Notes under the pieces: generated by a model
Told to the model about the DNA's origin: nothing
What the model saw: the letters and a program-made list of their open reading frames with translations, nothing else
Database searches by the model: none
Shown here: positions 33,090 to 44,000 of the stretch, piece after piece
Numbering within the stretch: the first letter of the stretch is position 1
Layout: each line of letters opens with the position of its first letter
Program-made: the position numbers and the translations under genes
DNA from: Elymus sibiricus
Lineage: Eukaryota > Streptophyta > Magnoliopsida > Poales > Poaceae
Assembly: GCA_039707655.1 (NCBI GenBank)
Contig: CM077667.1
Location: 540,744,222-540,808,221 of the forward strand
Length of the DNA: 64,000 bases
Reading direction: 5' to 3'

Positions 33090-33788
33090 GTTATTTGGTT
33101 ACTCCGTTTTTCGTTTTTTACACTTTTTGGTTATCATCATGTTGTTTCTCAAAAACAAAAACATAGTTTGGAAAGACTGCACGTCCCGTCCCATAATCTC
33201 GTTTAAAAGGAAAACGTCGCTGCCGGTTACACAAAAGAAAAAGATATCCAAACCAGCTGATAGACCACAGTGTACAACATGAGCCACGTGACCCACCAAC
33301 CCAAGCTCAACCAGCGACTCGTGTCAATGATTCACATTCTTTGGATCTGGAAACGCCTCAGCGACTCGTCTCCTTCCACCACTCCACGGCCCCACCAGCC
33401 CCCAGCCAGTCGATCCCCTTTTTGCTCTCCTCTCTCCCCTATCTCCATATTCCCCCACAACGCTATCTCCCAAATCCTATAGTCCCCTGCTGCAAATTCC
33501 AATTAACCAAGCTGGAGATACGCCGCCTGCAAGGGAAGCCGCAGTTCCTTCGTTCCCTCCCCCTTCCTTCAGAAGAACGGTACATATGCCTCTGCATCTT
33601 GATTTATTGATTTTCATTGCCTCTTCCTGAATCATCATGGCATAGGTATATGAATCGGTGAGATCTATGCCGGGGCTCCAGCCTTCAGATCGGCGTGGTC
33701 GTCGTGTCCAGCTCACCCTCCGACGGCGCAAAATCTCTGCTCCAGCCGAGACTGAAGTCCAAGTGCGGCGCGGGGTACCAACGCCGTC

Positions 33789-34019
33789 ATGGCCGCCGGA
33801 CAGCCGCAGCTGCTCGCCGGCGACCCGGGCTCCTCCTCCTCCCACCCACCGCCACCGCCTCCGCCCAAGACCCTCCTCGCGAAGCCGCCGCTTCCACCCC
33901 TCTCGTCCTCCGGCGCTGACGACGAGGGCGCTGGCGGCGGCGGCACCCGCACGTGCCAGGGGCCGCAGCCTGGCTCGCTCAGCCTCGTCTCCGACGCATG
34001 GGAGGTCCACACTGATTAG
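33789..34019 (+). CDS. Captured first exon in Helitron 2 (76 codons)
   Basis: ATG at 33789 opens MAAGQPQLLAGDPGSSSSH, a Pro run, KTLLAKPPLPPLSS and LSLVSDAWEVHTD, then a stop. Upstream are CT-rich 5' UTR-like DNA (33350-33600) and an apparent UTR intron. This is the usual shape of a grass gene start carried by a Helitron, antisense to the element. Parent gene is not recognised. No downstream exons are present. Confidence 0.4.
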   Translation: MAAGQPQLLAGDPGSSSSHPPPPPPPKTLLAKPPLPPLSSSGADDEGAGGGGTRTCQGPQPGSLSLVSDAWEVHTD

Positions 34020-34149
34020 ATCCACGCTGGAGCAGCCGGATCCGTCGTCTTCCTGGCTTGCCCCTGCCCGCTAGCCTCCCGCGCCGCCCAGTGTCGGCCC
34101 GGCCGTCCGCATCGCCACGCTCGTCACACCCGGCCCTCTCCGCCTCCGC

Positions 34150-34295
34150 GCGCCGTCGCCTCTGCGCGCCGTCGCCGGGCAGTCGCCGGCCCATCGCCTC
34201 CTCGCCCGTCGCCGGCCCGTCGCCTCCGCGCGCCGTCGCCGGGCAGTCGCCGGCCCATCGCCTCCTCGCCCGTCGCCGGCCCGTCACCGGCGAGA
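34150..34295 (+). repeat. GC-rich minisatellite
   Basis: Two copies of a 72-bp unit containing GCGCCGTCGCCGGGCAGTCG and CATCGCCTCCTCGCCCG. Confidence 0.8.
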
Positions 34296-34534
34296 AGGCC
34301 CCTCCTGAGGACGGGAATGGATAAGCCGGGGAGAGGGGTTATGTAAAAAAATGAAACGTTTTTTTAACTTAAAAACGTACTGCGGGTTGAATACCGGAAA
34401 AGCGAGGGGTGTTTCTGCAAATTTGACCGCGACGTATGGCATAAGCAGTAGCTGCTTTATTATTAGGGAAAGATATGTTCAATACGCAAAATAAACAATG
34501 CGTATCGGCATACCAACTCTTTTAATAGTAGAGA

Positions 34535-35084
34535 TATAGTTGATTTGGTAAGATAAGAAAACATATGTGATTTGATAAGATAATAAAACATATTTGATTT
34601 GATAACATACGAAAAAAGATATGTTATATTTGTTGTATTAGTAAACTTGTGATTGTCATATAATAGTAGAGATAATGATAAGAATAAATGGCATGATGCT
34701 ATCAATTAGCGATTTGTTATTGAGGAATGTTTGATTTTTTTGGAAGTGTATTTAGAAAAATCTTATGTGTCGTTTAGGAAGATTATCTCACATATATGGT
34801 GCAATTTATGAATTCTTAATTTCCTATTATTCAGTATTATTTTTGTAAATGTATTGAACCAGCAACTGCTCAAGCAATCATCAAACAAGATCTCCCCCCT
34901 GCCCCCCTTTTAATGGGATTTGGGTTTTTAATGGGCGGGAGAAAAATCCAGTGAGGTGGCATGTTAGGAGATGAGGAGAAAATAAACCAGTGCAAGGGGA
35001 TGTTGAGAGGTGAGAAAAAAAATTAAAGGTGAGGGCAAAATAAAGCTGGATACCGGGCCACCAACTCCCCTTTTAGAGTAGAGA
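34535..35084 (-). mobile_element. Two more Helitron 5' ends
   Basis: Minus-strand TCTCTACTATTATATG begins at 34672, and TCTCTACTCTAAAAGGGG begins at 35084. Both have host T beyond. Matching 3' hairpins were not found, so they are truncated elements or outer elements into which Helitron 2 inserted. Confidence 0.55.
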
Positions 35085-35413
35085 TAAGAGTACATATTGA
35101 TCAATGATAACTGATTTCCACCTATATCTGTACCTATATCAAAAGAACCAAGGGTCACATTCAATTAATCCCGGCCATCAAAACATGTCAATCAATTAAT
35201 ACATACCAAATAATTAATGTTTGTCATAATATCACAATTAATGTTTAATTTACATTCTATCTAATATCAATGCGAAATTAATTTTCTACATAATATCAAA
35301 TATTAATCTACATTAATAAAAACAATTAATTCTGACCAAGATGCAACCTTTTGATTCACTTATCCTTCTCGGACATTAATGCAAGGCCAAGGGGCCAAGA
35401 CTTCCACCACTTG
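35085..35413. other. Upstream region of the secreted peptide gene
   Basis: AT-rich, with many TTAAT/ATTAAT phrases. No transposon end was seen between the Helitron end and the TATA box. Confidence 0.5.
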
Positions 35414-35421
35414 TATAAATA
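35414..35421 (+). promoter_or_regulatory. TATA box of the secreted peptide gene
   Basis: TATAAATA lies 81 bp before the ATG, giving a predicted transcript start near 35445. Confidence 0.75.
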
Positions 35422-35494
35422 GCACTCAATCATCATGTTCTCCTCCTCACGCTCCCATCGCATCCATCGACTTCATTCGATCGAGCAACTGGTC

Positions 35495-35867
35495 ATGGCG
35501 TTCAACAACGCTCATTTGCTTGCTGCCTTCTCTTTGGCTCTGCTCCTCATTTCCTCCGGTAAGTTAAGATGGCTCGGGTCGTAGTACTAAAATTCCATAT
35601 TGTAAATTAGGATCATGGAAACACTTACTAACATGATTTTTCGGGTGCATTTGGAAATTGTGTGGTTCAGGTGCTGAGCTGAGACCATGCCTCCGTATTG
35701 ATATTGGTGAATGCAACCAACATAAATGCATTCTAGCCTGCATTAAATTAAACTACCCTGGGGCTATCTGCGATCCGCATCAGGCAACCAGCCAAGACAT
35801 CGGAGCAGACTATTCCTTGTACGGGTCGTGTGTGTTGTTAAATTTTACGGGTTTCGTCTTATTATGA
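35495..35867 (+). CDS. Secreted cysteine-rich (defensin-like) peptide, two exons, intact
   Basis: Encodes an 86-residue precursor for export. Exon 1 is 35495-35558 and exon 2 is 35671-35867; the intron has donor GTAAGT and acceptor TTCAG and splits a Gly codon. Together they make 87 codons including TGA. Exon 1 is a signal peptide: MAFNNAHLLAAFSLALLLIS, cleaved after about residue 22. The mature part has six cysteines spaced CX7CX4CX3CX9CX19C, with EC.NQHK.C.ILA.C as core. This gene layout (signal exon, short intron, cysteine exon) is that of plant defensin-like and pollen-coat-type peptides, although the usual final CXC is reduced to one Cys. A TATA box and a poly(A) signal frame it. Its function may be antimicrobial or signalling; this cannot be told from sequence. 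Confidence 0.85.
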
Positions 35868-35888
35868 TTATAGACCTCGCCCAGTAAG

Positions 35889-35896
35889 ATAATAAA
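35889..35896 (+). terminator. Poly(A) signal of the secreted peptide gene
   Basis: AATAAAAA lies 22 bp after the stop codon. It is a near-canonical plant signal. Confidence 0.5.
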
Positions 35897-35899
35897 AAT

Positions 35900-36263
35900 T
35901 CAAGGACTCTTTTGGCTCGAATGATATGTGCTCCCTGGAATTCTTATTTCTTTGCGTTACTGGATACCAAAGCGCGAGTCATTGGGGCTCTCCATATACA
36001 TTGTCTCGATTGTATACATGTGAATAGGCTAGCAGGTTTTTTCGCCTATGGTCATGGGTAGGGACTGTATGTTAACTATAAGCTACAACATCCCTCTTCT
36101 TTAAAATCATTACTATGCCACATCAGCAAAATAGCTATGAAACAGCGCTAGGAAATCTGCATTGAAAGAGCCCTTAGACCTTCTGTGATGGGTAGTATCA
36201 TAAGTTAGTATCACATGTTGGTTTGATGAGTACGACATTAGTGTATGTTACTACCTCCGCAAT
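35900..36263. other. 3' flank, nothing recognised
   Basis: Unassigned sequence; a short ACTACCTCCGC phrase near 36250 may be a Stowaway relic. Confidence 0.4.
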
Positions 36264-36280
36264 ACACAATATGATAATTT

Positions 36281-36540
36281 TTTGTTTAGAAAAGGAGGAA
36301 GACCCCCGGCCTCTGCATCTGAGCGATGCATGCAGTCATTTTATTAATTATTCACAAAAGACCTTACAAAGTAATACATCAGTAAGACTGAACCCACCGT
36401 CTAGGCAACATATGTCGCTACTTCTATACAGTTGATGAAGGGATGCTGATAGTCTGGGCCTAGTACCAAACAGACCTCGCAGCCAAACCTAACATCTAAG
36501 ACCTGAGGCCCCAACCAAGCCACCTGCCGGGTATGGGGCA
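36281..36540 (-). mobile_element. Short retroposon with 17-bp target duplication
   Basis: Flanked by ACACAATATGATAATTT on both sides (36264-36280 and 36541-36557). The minus strand ends CCTCCTTTTCTAAACAAA, an A-rich tail, and contains AATTAATAAAATG before it. No tRNA boxes were found, so it is probably a 5'-truncated LINE tail and not a SINE. A worn relative lies at 17538-17606. Confidence 0.85.
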
Positions 36541-36557
36541 ACACAATATGATAATTT

Positions 36558-38130
36558 AGTATCTTAAATTATCTTATTTATGTTCATGCAATTCCTATCA
36601 ATTATTGACAGCTCATAATATTCTTGAAACTATCGAGGGACTCTGGGAAATTCATTTAGTGCCCAAAATATTTTACAATTTATAAAAATGATTTAGTATT
36701 TCTGTTAAATCAAAAAAGAGATGCAAAAATAGAAGAAAAAAATAGGATAGCTCACCCGGCCTGGCACTGTAGTGGCCCACTGGCCCAGTGCCCGTGGTCT
36801 TCCACACTCCGCCAGGAGAACGCCGGGCGCGTGCCAGACGCGGGCGCCCAGCGCGCCACGCACCTGCCTACTTGCCTCTTGCCCACTAGCGTTATGCGTC
36901 GAATAGACCCGCTAGAGCCGTCCGCATCGATTCGGCCTCGTTCCATGCGTCCAGTAAACTGGTTAGTCCTGTGCTGGAGCTGGCCGAGTCGTACGCCAAA
37001 ACGTGCATGCACGTAGGGCTTTGTTCAGGTCAAGAGGGGGGTGCAGCGTCGCTGCTGGTTGCTCGTTGGTGCGGCGAGGAGTGCGTCGTCATGGCCTATG
37101 TCATCGGAAAAATCCAGTGTCCTCCTCTCCATCTTCTACCTCTATCCGTGAGCGAGGGAAAGCGGGCTGGTCCGGAATTTGTCCCAACAATATCGAGTCG
37201 GCATCCTTCCATTCTCCCCCTCACGCTCCCTCGCTCATCCTCCACCACGGCCGAGCATGTAATGGCCGCGCCGTCGCTGTAGTTGCCATCACCGCTGTCC
37301 CCATGCTCCCTCTCCGTGACTGGTAGGTGGTAGCTCGGTTTTCCTCGTCTACGTCGTCTGCGTTGGGGCTGATCGGACTTCACAATCTCCTTCCGGTAAG
37401 CACATCACCCAGAGTACATACCAAATCCGGACAAGATGGAATGCTCTCGCGCCGGCGCCTCTCCCCACACACGCCGGCGGCCATTCCGGCCTGGCCGCAC
37501 ATCGCCCCGGATCCCATCGCATCGCTGGCTACGGCGGCCCTCGCCCTCCGCAGGGCCGGCCCGACCATTGGGGGTCAGCTGGGTCGCGTCTGACGCACGC
37601 CCCTGCGCACGACGGCGGCTCCGTCGCCTGCAGCACATGCTGCCCCGACGAGCCGGCCCTCCATGCGTCAGCCTTCGCTCCTGTGGTGGTCCGTTCCCCT
37701 TCGCCTCCCAAACCGGCACCAGATCGGGATCGGCTGGATCTGGCTGCTCCACTGCCGTCGACGGGCTGCCGCCCCGTGCCTGGTGCTGGCATGGACGTCG
37801 CGCTCGGGGGGCCCTCCCCTCGGGCTTCAGCATGTCGTCGACCAGGTGGCCCAGGAGCTCGTGCCTCCGCCACCGCCCTAGCTGCCTCGGCTCCGTGACC
37901 CGTCGTGCCTTCCGCTAGCTGCTGGAGCTGCAGGCAGCATCGTTGTTGCCCCACCCTTCAGCTTTGGAGGTCAAGGTGTTGTCTTCGGCGCCGCTTTCGT
38001 GCGCAGGGCGTCATGTTCTTGGAGCTCCGGCAACGACGTCAACAAGGAAGATGATGACGAGAAGCTTGCCCCACAGTTGCCGCCGACTGCTCAGAAAGAC
38101 CATGTGTCTGGTGAGGTGCTGCTTTTTCTT
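36558..38130. other. GC-rich stretch, possible gene fragments
   Basis: 36750-38110 is GC-rich, with up to four overlapping open frames (for example 37436-37918 plus and 37405-37954 minus) and no recognisable domain. GT..AG-like sites occur (donor CCGGTAAGC at about 37392). It could be captured exon sequence. No frame is preferred. Confidence 0.3.
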
Positions 38131-38576
38131 GATACGTCCATTTTGCATCATGATTTCTTCTTGATATTAGTGTTATTCTTGTTCATTATTTCCTATTATC
38201 ATACAATTCTTATGCCCTTTCTCTCTGAATATGCAAGGTACATCACAAAGATGAAAAAAACTGGAAACTGGAATTCTGGACCCGAAGACCGAGAAAAAGG
38301 CAGAAAAATCACAAGACTCCAAATGACCTGGAATATTTAAGAATTACTAGGCTAAAAACATACACGAGGGGGGCCACTTGCTGGCCACAAGCCAACAGGG
38401 CGCGAACACCCCCCAGGTCGCGCCCTGATGGCTTGTGGGGCCCCTGCAGGCCTGCCGACCCCCCTCTTCTCCTATATGATGTGTTTACCCTACAAAAATC
38501 ATAATTAACCTTTCGGGACGAAGCGCCGCCGTCTCGAGGCGGAAACCTGGGAAGAGGCCCTTTTGCCCTAGATACG
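38131..38576 (+). repeat. Gypsy-type LTR fragment
   Basis: Starts TGATACGTCCATTTTGCATC and later has GGCGGAAACCTGGG, phrases I associate with Triticeae Gypsy LTRs (Fatima/Sabrina-like). It ends where the 729-bp repeat begins, with no second LTR or primer site. Confidence 0.6.
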
Positions 38577-38903
38577 TCACCATGCCCAAGCGTTGCATCG
38601 GTATAGAGACACAGACTAGAGGTGGTGACGAATCCTGAGCGCTTCGTGGATTCATCGCGTCCTTATGCTGATCGGTCTGGATGTGGAGAAAGAACACACA
38701 CCCAGGATCGACGTCCACCATGATGATGACGATGACAACATGCCAGTCCTTGGGAACCCGATTAGTGCTTCTGCTCGTCCATCATTAGTATTTATAGATT
38801 TAAAAAAAATTAATCAAAACATGCAGTCCTAATGAGAAACGGTTCGTTTCATCCTACGTCGCCTCACCTCTCTAGGGTCGCTGCTTTTCTCACGGGCCTG
38901 GGC
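38577..38903 (+). repeat. 729-bp tandem array, first (partial) unit
   Basis: Matches the second half of the units at 48538-50590 (from CAAGCGTTGCATCGGTATAG to CACGGGCCTGGGC). It is split from the rest of the array by the Copia element at 38904-48537. Confidence 0.88.
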
Positions 38904-41067
38904 TGTTGGGTAACGCAGCAGAAAACAAAAAATTTCCGACCTACGCACCAGCCCAGGACCACTATGGAGACTGCATACAAGATTTGATCATTATCGTTAC
39001 CGACTCGTAGCGCAGCGGAAGTAGAGTCGATGACGATCGGCGGTGCAGATCCCCGCAGCTAGGATTTTACAACCTCCCAACCGCGAGGATGTATACCCTC
39101 ATCTGCCCCGCGGACAGCCCTCCGGGAGGCGGTCACACAGTCCCCCGGACGGTGTCGCGGACAGCCCTTCGGGAGGTCCTCCGAAACTCGGACTGTCACT
39201 CGGACAGCCCTTCGGGAGGACCTCCAAAACTCGGACGGTCACACGGACAGCCCTTCGGGAGGCACTCTCGAACTAAGACCGAAACTACGATCTCTCTACA
39301 GAGTTGCACACATACGGTGTCATCTATCCGGCAGGGCTTCGCCGTCCAGAACTAGTTCCTGCCGGAACCCAGACAACCTTTCTGCTCTACGAAACTATTT
39401 CGCTGGGAGGGAGAGAAGAATGCCAGATCATGCATGGCTTTGTGTATGAGAGAAAGAGTGTGTCTTATGGCAGCCCACACACCTCCTATTTATAGGAAAA
39501 CCAAGGGGTAGGGTGGTTTTACAAGAAAACCCAAAACCCACATGGAAGGGAGTCCTTCCCAAGGACCTAAAAGGTGAAACCAAGGAACAAGGGGGACTCC
39601 ATGAAGGAGTCCACCATGTGGCCGGCCACACCCTCATGTGGGGCCCCAAAATTGGCCCCTATCCATCCATGTCATCCCCAAGATCTTTTGGAGCAAAGCC
39701 CCAAAAGGTAGCTTTCCAAAAATATCCCAAAAAGCACTTTCACTATTCACGACGACATTTTTCAGCGTCTGATCGAACTGAAAATATTCATGTGGGCTTA
39801 GAACAATTCTAGTACCCACCAAAATAATTTTCAACGCGAGCCGGAACAATTCCGGTTTAGTGATTTCATCTGCGAAAAGCATCTGAAGCGGTTTCGGCAG
39901 CTCCGGAACATTTCCGGTTTTCATCCCGGAAAATTCCAGAAAGTTTCCAGAATGATTATGGCACCCTCCAAGAATTATCATGCATGCGCCAAAACCAATT
40001 TGACTTTATGGTATCCTCTGAAACAACTTTTCAGTTTCACCGGAACTCATCCGGTGACCTCTCTGCGGAACTTTTCCGCTGTCCGAAACTTTTCCGGCGT
40101 CCGAAACTTTTTCGGTGTTTTTCTCTCAGACTCCCTGTCTAGTATTCAGCAGATAGATGACCCTTAAGCGTGTGACCCTATAGGTTCGGTGAAGCATAGA
40201 CATGACCCGGAACCCCTTCCGATCAATGATCAACATCGGAGCCGTGGACACCCATATCGATCCCTATACCCACACGAATAAATATTCGAGTGAACCTCCA
40301 GTTGCCGTGTGCTATTCCTGTTGCTTCGCGATATGTTACAATGACCCGAGGTGAGACATGTTGGCATCCCCGTGGATCAACACCTTGTCCACTAGGCCAG
40401 TTACCTCGTTGCCGGTATTGTTCTCTTTTCTCGTTCCCGTGTTCCGGCATCCCCGTGATCAAATCACAAAGTGTCTGGCCAGACGATGATGGATACCGTA
40501 ACACCGAGAGGGCCCAGAGATATCTCTCCATCGTCGCAGGAGCAAATCCCAATCTTGAGCTATCAAGTTACTTGACATACTTTTCCATGAATCCGTAAGC
40601 CGCCGTAATAGCCACCCATTTACGGATGACGTTTAACAAACCCCAAAGTTCATGAAGCAAGCATGAAGAAACTCGACACTCTCATGGTCTAAGGAATTAT
40701 GCAAACATTAACTTCTCTGTGTTATTAACCATAAACTTATGACGAATGTATCTCATAGCATAACATCAATCGGGTCGATTCAACACAAGTGTTCTACCAA
40801 CAATTGTGCCCTCAAAATTGCCGGCATAGCCATGCCCATGATCAGGAAAACAGGATCATCATGCAATACTTGAGCCAGTCATAGAGGCTTGACTAGGAAT
40901 ACATTTTACCGTTTATTATCCCACACGTGCATATGAGTCTTCCTCCAAGCCTCGTGGTTATTATAGACTCGAGAACCATAGCAGTTATAGCATGGAACAT
41001 AAACCTAATTATGAACAGGGAGATAATCAATAACATTTATTATTGCCTCTAGGGCATATCTCCTACA
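38904..41067 (-). repeat. 3' LTR of the complete Copia
   Basis: From TGTTGGGTAACG to CTCCTACA. A minus-strand TATA box (CTATAAATAG) lies at 39486-39495. The middle (39560-39720) differs from the LTRs at 6321-11222. Confidence 0.95.
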
Positions 41068-41082
41068 GACTCCCACTTGAAC
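41068..41082 (-). promoter_or_regulatory. Polypurine tract
   Basis: The minus strand reads GTTCAAGTGGGAGTC directly before the 3' LTR. Confidence 0.8.
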
Positions 41083-44000
41083 TAGAGTCAATAATCTAGT
41101 CAATGCTAATGCACTTTACACCTATGGCATACTGGTGTAAAATATGCTTCGCATGTGGTATAGCCTAATGTCCAACGGATCTGACGCCTTCAGCTCTGTG
41201 TGTAACTTTGCATATCCTTGCGTTTTCACGCTTTCACAAAATTCATATTTTGTCTGGACTTAGCCTTGCATATGTGTGAATCATTGGTCGAAACCTGATT
41301 CCTCAGACTGAGCTATGGAGCAACTATCTGCAATAGTGTCCCATAGACCAAAGTCATCTTGGAACCATACTAAGTTCATGAATGAACTATATGATTCAAC
41401 AACTTCTTTGTCGCTTCTTAAGCATCAACATACTTAGCCTTTGTTATAGAATTTGCCACAGTATCTTGTTTGGAACAATTTCCAACTACCGTGCCACCAT
41501 ATTGTGTATCACACAAAACCCTCAATTTAAATCGAAAATCGCATGGAGCATTGATGAAGACTGTATCGATGTAATCATTTACAACGAGCACTTCATAATC
41601 TCTACTTGCGAGAAAACATGTCATCAGCACTACTCTTAGCACTTAATGACATCTTTCACTGTTGTCCCATGATCAGTACTTTGATCACTATGGTATCTAT
41701 ACTCGCAACAACTTTGGAGTATTGGACATATCTGTTTGTTTTTACATACCATGGAATACATGATTAATCCAAACACAAGAGTGTGTGGAATCTCCATCAT
41801 GTATTTTACTCATCAGTGTTTTGGGACACCGAGTCTTGCAAAAACTCTTTCCATGTGACTTCGGCAAGAATCACTCCTTGGCGTTTTAAATGCTAAAAGG
41901 TTTTAGCATCTTGTCAATATGTATTCATTGCTTAGCCCCATTAGGTAAATCTATCTCCATAGATCATCATGCCTAATGTTGAGGCTATTTAGCCTAAGCA
42001 CTTCATTGAAAAACTATTTTCAAATGAAGTCCTAATTCGTGTCAAGAAATTTATTTCCAACTAACAATGTGTTAAGTACACAAGGTTTTTAGAAATATTA
42101 TTATGCTCCCACTTACTTTCTTGAATCACAAGCATCTTCGATACCCATTTGATGAAGTCAAACCCCCTTGACCATTTCATCAAAAACGAAGATTCCAACT
42201 CCACTTTGCTCTCTTCTGTCCATCGCTGGAACTCTGAAGCTTGCATACTTACTAGCATCCTCTGGATCCACAAATTACTATGGACTGTATCACATACAAG
42301 TCCTAGGTTTTATTTCCATTAGATGGAAATCCTTTTGTCATCCATGTTTCATATCTCATGATTGAAATATGTATTAATTGCTAGTTCAACCCGAACCGAC
42401 TTCAAGCATCGCTACGGTGAAACAACCTCATCGTAGTCAACTCCTTGAACTTGTTATTTCAACAAGTCGAGCTTTATGGATAAAATATTTTATCCACATC
42501 AGTTTATAGTTTCATAGATATTCGTTAGACTCTAAGTCTTCCGAAAGGTGTATCAAGATTTTAATCTCGAACCACTTATATGGAAACTATCTCGGATTGT
42601 ATTTGGCATTTAGCCAATTCCGGAGTCAGGGCCCATCAACGCTTCCTTGTGTATCGTAGGTATACTGTTGTCTAACAACAATATCTCGTATGCGCACCTG
42701 AGAGGTTTGCACGAGTTTTTCCTACGCGGTTCAGCTGCAAGTTCGACCGAAGTCCATACATCTCATGTAGAGGCTTCCGTATCAGTCGCAGTAGGAAACT
42801 CCGGAATCACTTCCAAGGTTCCTTTCCTTTGACCTGATGACGAAGATACTGGTTATCTCGTCGAGTTGCACTGTCCTCCCACTCACCTTTTGTAAGAACT
42901 ATTCTCTTTAAAAGCATACCGTTTTGCGGCAAAACCCTTTGCCTCGGTATAGTGGTGGGGGAATACCCAATGACTTGGGATAACCTTAAAAAGTAGCACT
43001 TGTCTGATTTGGAATAGGTTTGTAACCGTTTACACAAGCCCCATATTCCAAATGTTAAGAAAAGATATAACATGGTTGGGCGTACCACACCATGGCGTTA
43101 TTTCAACAGACCTGATGGAGCTCTTTTCAGTGTAAAAGCCGCAGTCTCTAAAGCATCACTCTATAAAAGGGGTAATGGCAAATTTATTTATGTCATCTTT
43201 GATCTTACCATGTCATAAATGGTTCGATTACATCTTCACGGACTTTCCACCTGCAGCGGTGTTCCGGGAGGTGCAAGTTATGAAACCCCTTTCACAACTC
43301 ATCAGACATTCGCTAAACTTGTAACTCAAATATTCCTTTCTGCAATCAAATTGCAGAAACATAATTTTCTTGTTACAATAACTTCTACTTCATTTTTGAA
43401 AACCTTCTGAATGAATCAAAAGATCCAGACTTACGTCTCAACAAGTAAATATCCATATATCTACTTGAGTCATTTCTGAAGACAGATAAATCCACTACTT
43501 GCAACAACATTTATTGGACTACACACATCATAATGTATGATTACCAATATGTTTTTTTGCTCGTTCCTTATGGCCTGTGAACGGTATTTCAGTCACTTCA
43601 CCTTTCAGAGGAAAGTTGCAAGTGTCAGATGATTCAAAATCAAATGACTTCAAAATCCATCATAATGGAATTTTCCATGCGGGTTTCTCCAATGTGACCA
43701 AATGCAGTGCCACACTTGTGTGGTATTCTTTTAGTCTTGCGACATTTAGCATCAGTGTTATGGATGTATCATATTACCATCAATATTCATAGCATACATC
43801 CCATCCTGTATGGAAGCATGGCCCTTCATGTTATTCATAACACCGAACATCAAAAGTTCTCTTATGAATAACCTTCTTGCAAAATTCCTTATGCAAAGGG
43901 CTAGAGTGTATGAAACTCTAAATGAATTATGAAAGTAAATACAGAGGTAATGTATTATTATCAATATTCATAACATACGTCTCATTCATAATGAAAGTAT

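Larger units (their letters stand above)
32596..34534 (-). mobile_element. Helitron 2 (1.94 kb)
   Basis: On the minus strand it begins TCTCTACTATTAAAAGAG (34534), with host T to the right on the plus strand. It ends with the hairpin CCGTTGCAACGCACGGGC, a spacer and CTAG (32596-32599), with host A beyond on the plus strand. That is the A/T insertion site expected for Helitrons. It is non-autonomous. Cargo is a hAT MITE (32940-33089) and, on the plus strand, a captured promoter, 5' UTR and first exon (33250-34020). Confidence 0.8.

Noticed and set aside
37405..37954. Four overlapping open frames of 88-160 codons on both strands
   Set aside because: GC-rich DNA has few stops in any frame; no frame shows recognisable protein motifs, so none is annotated.
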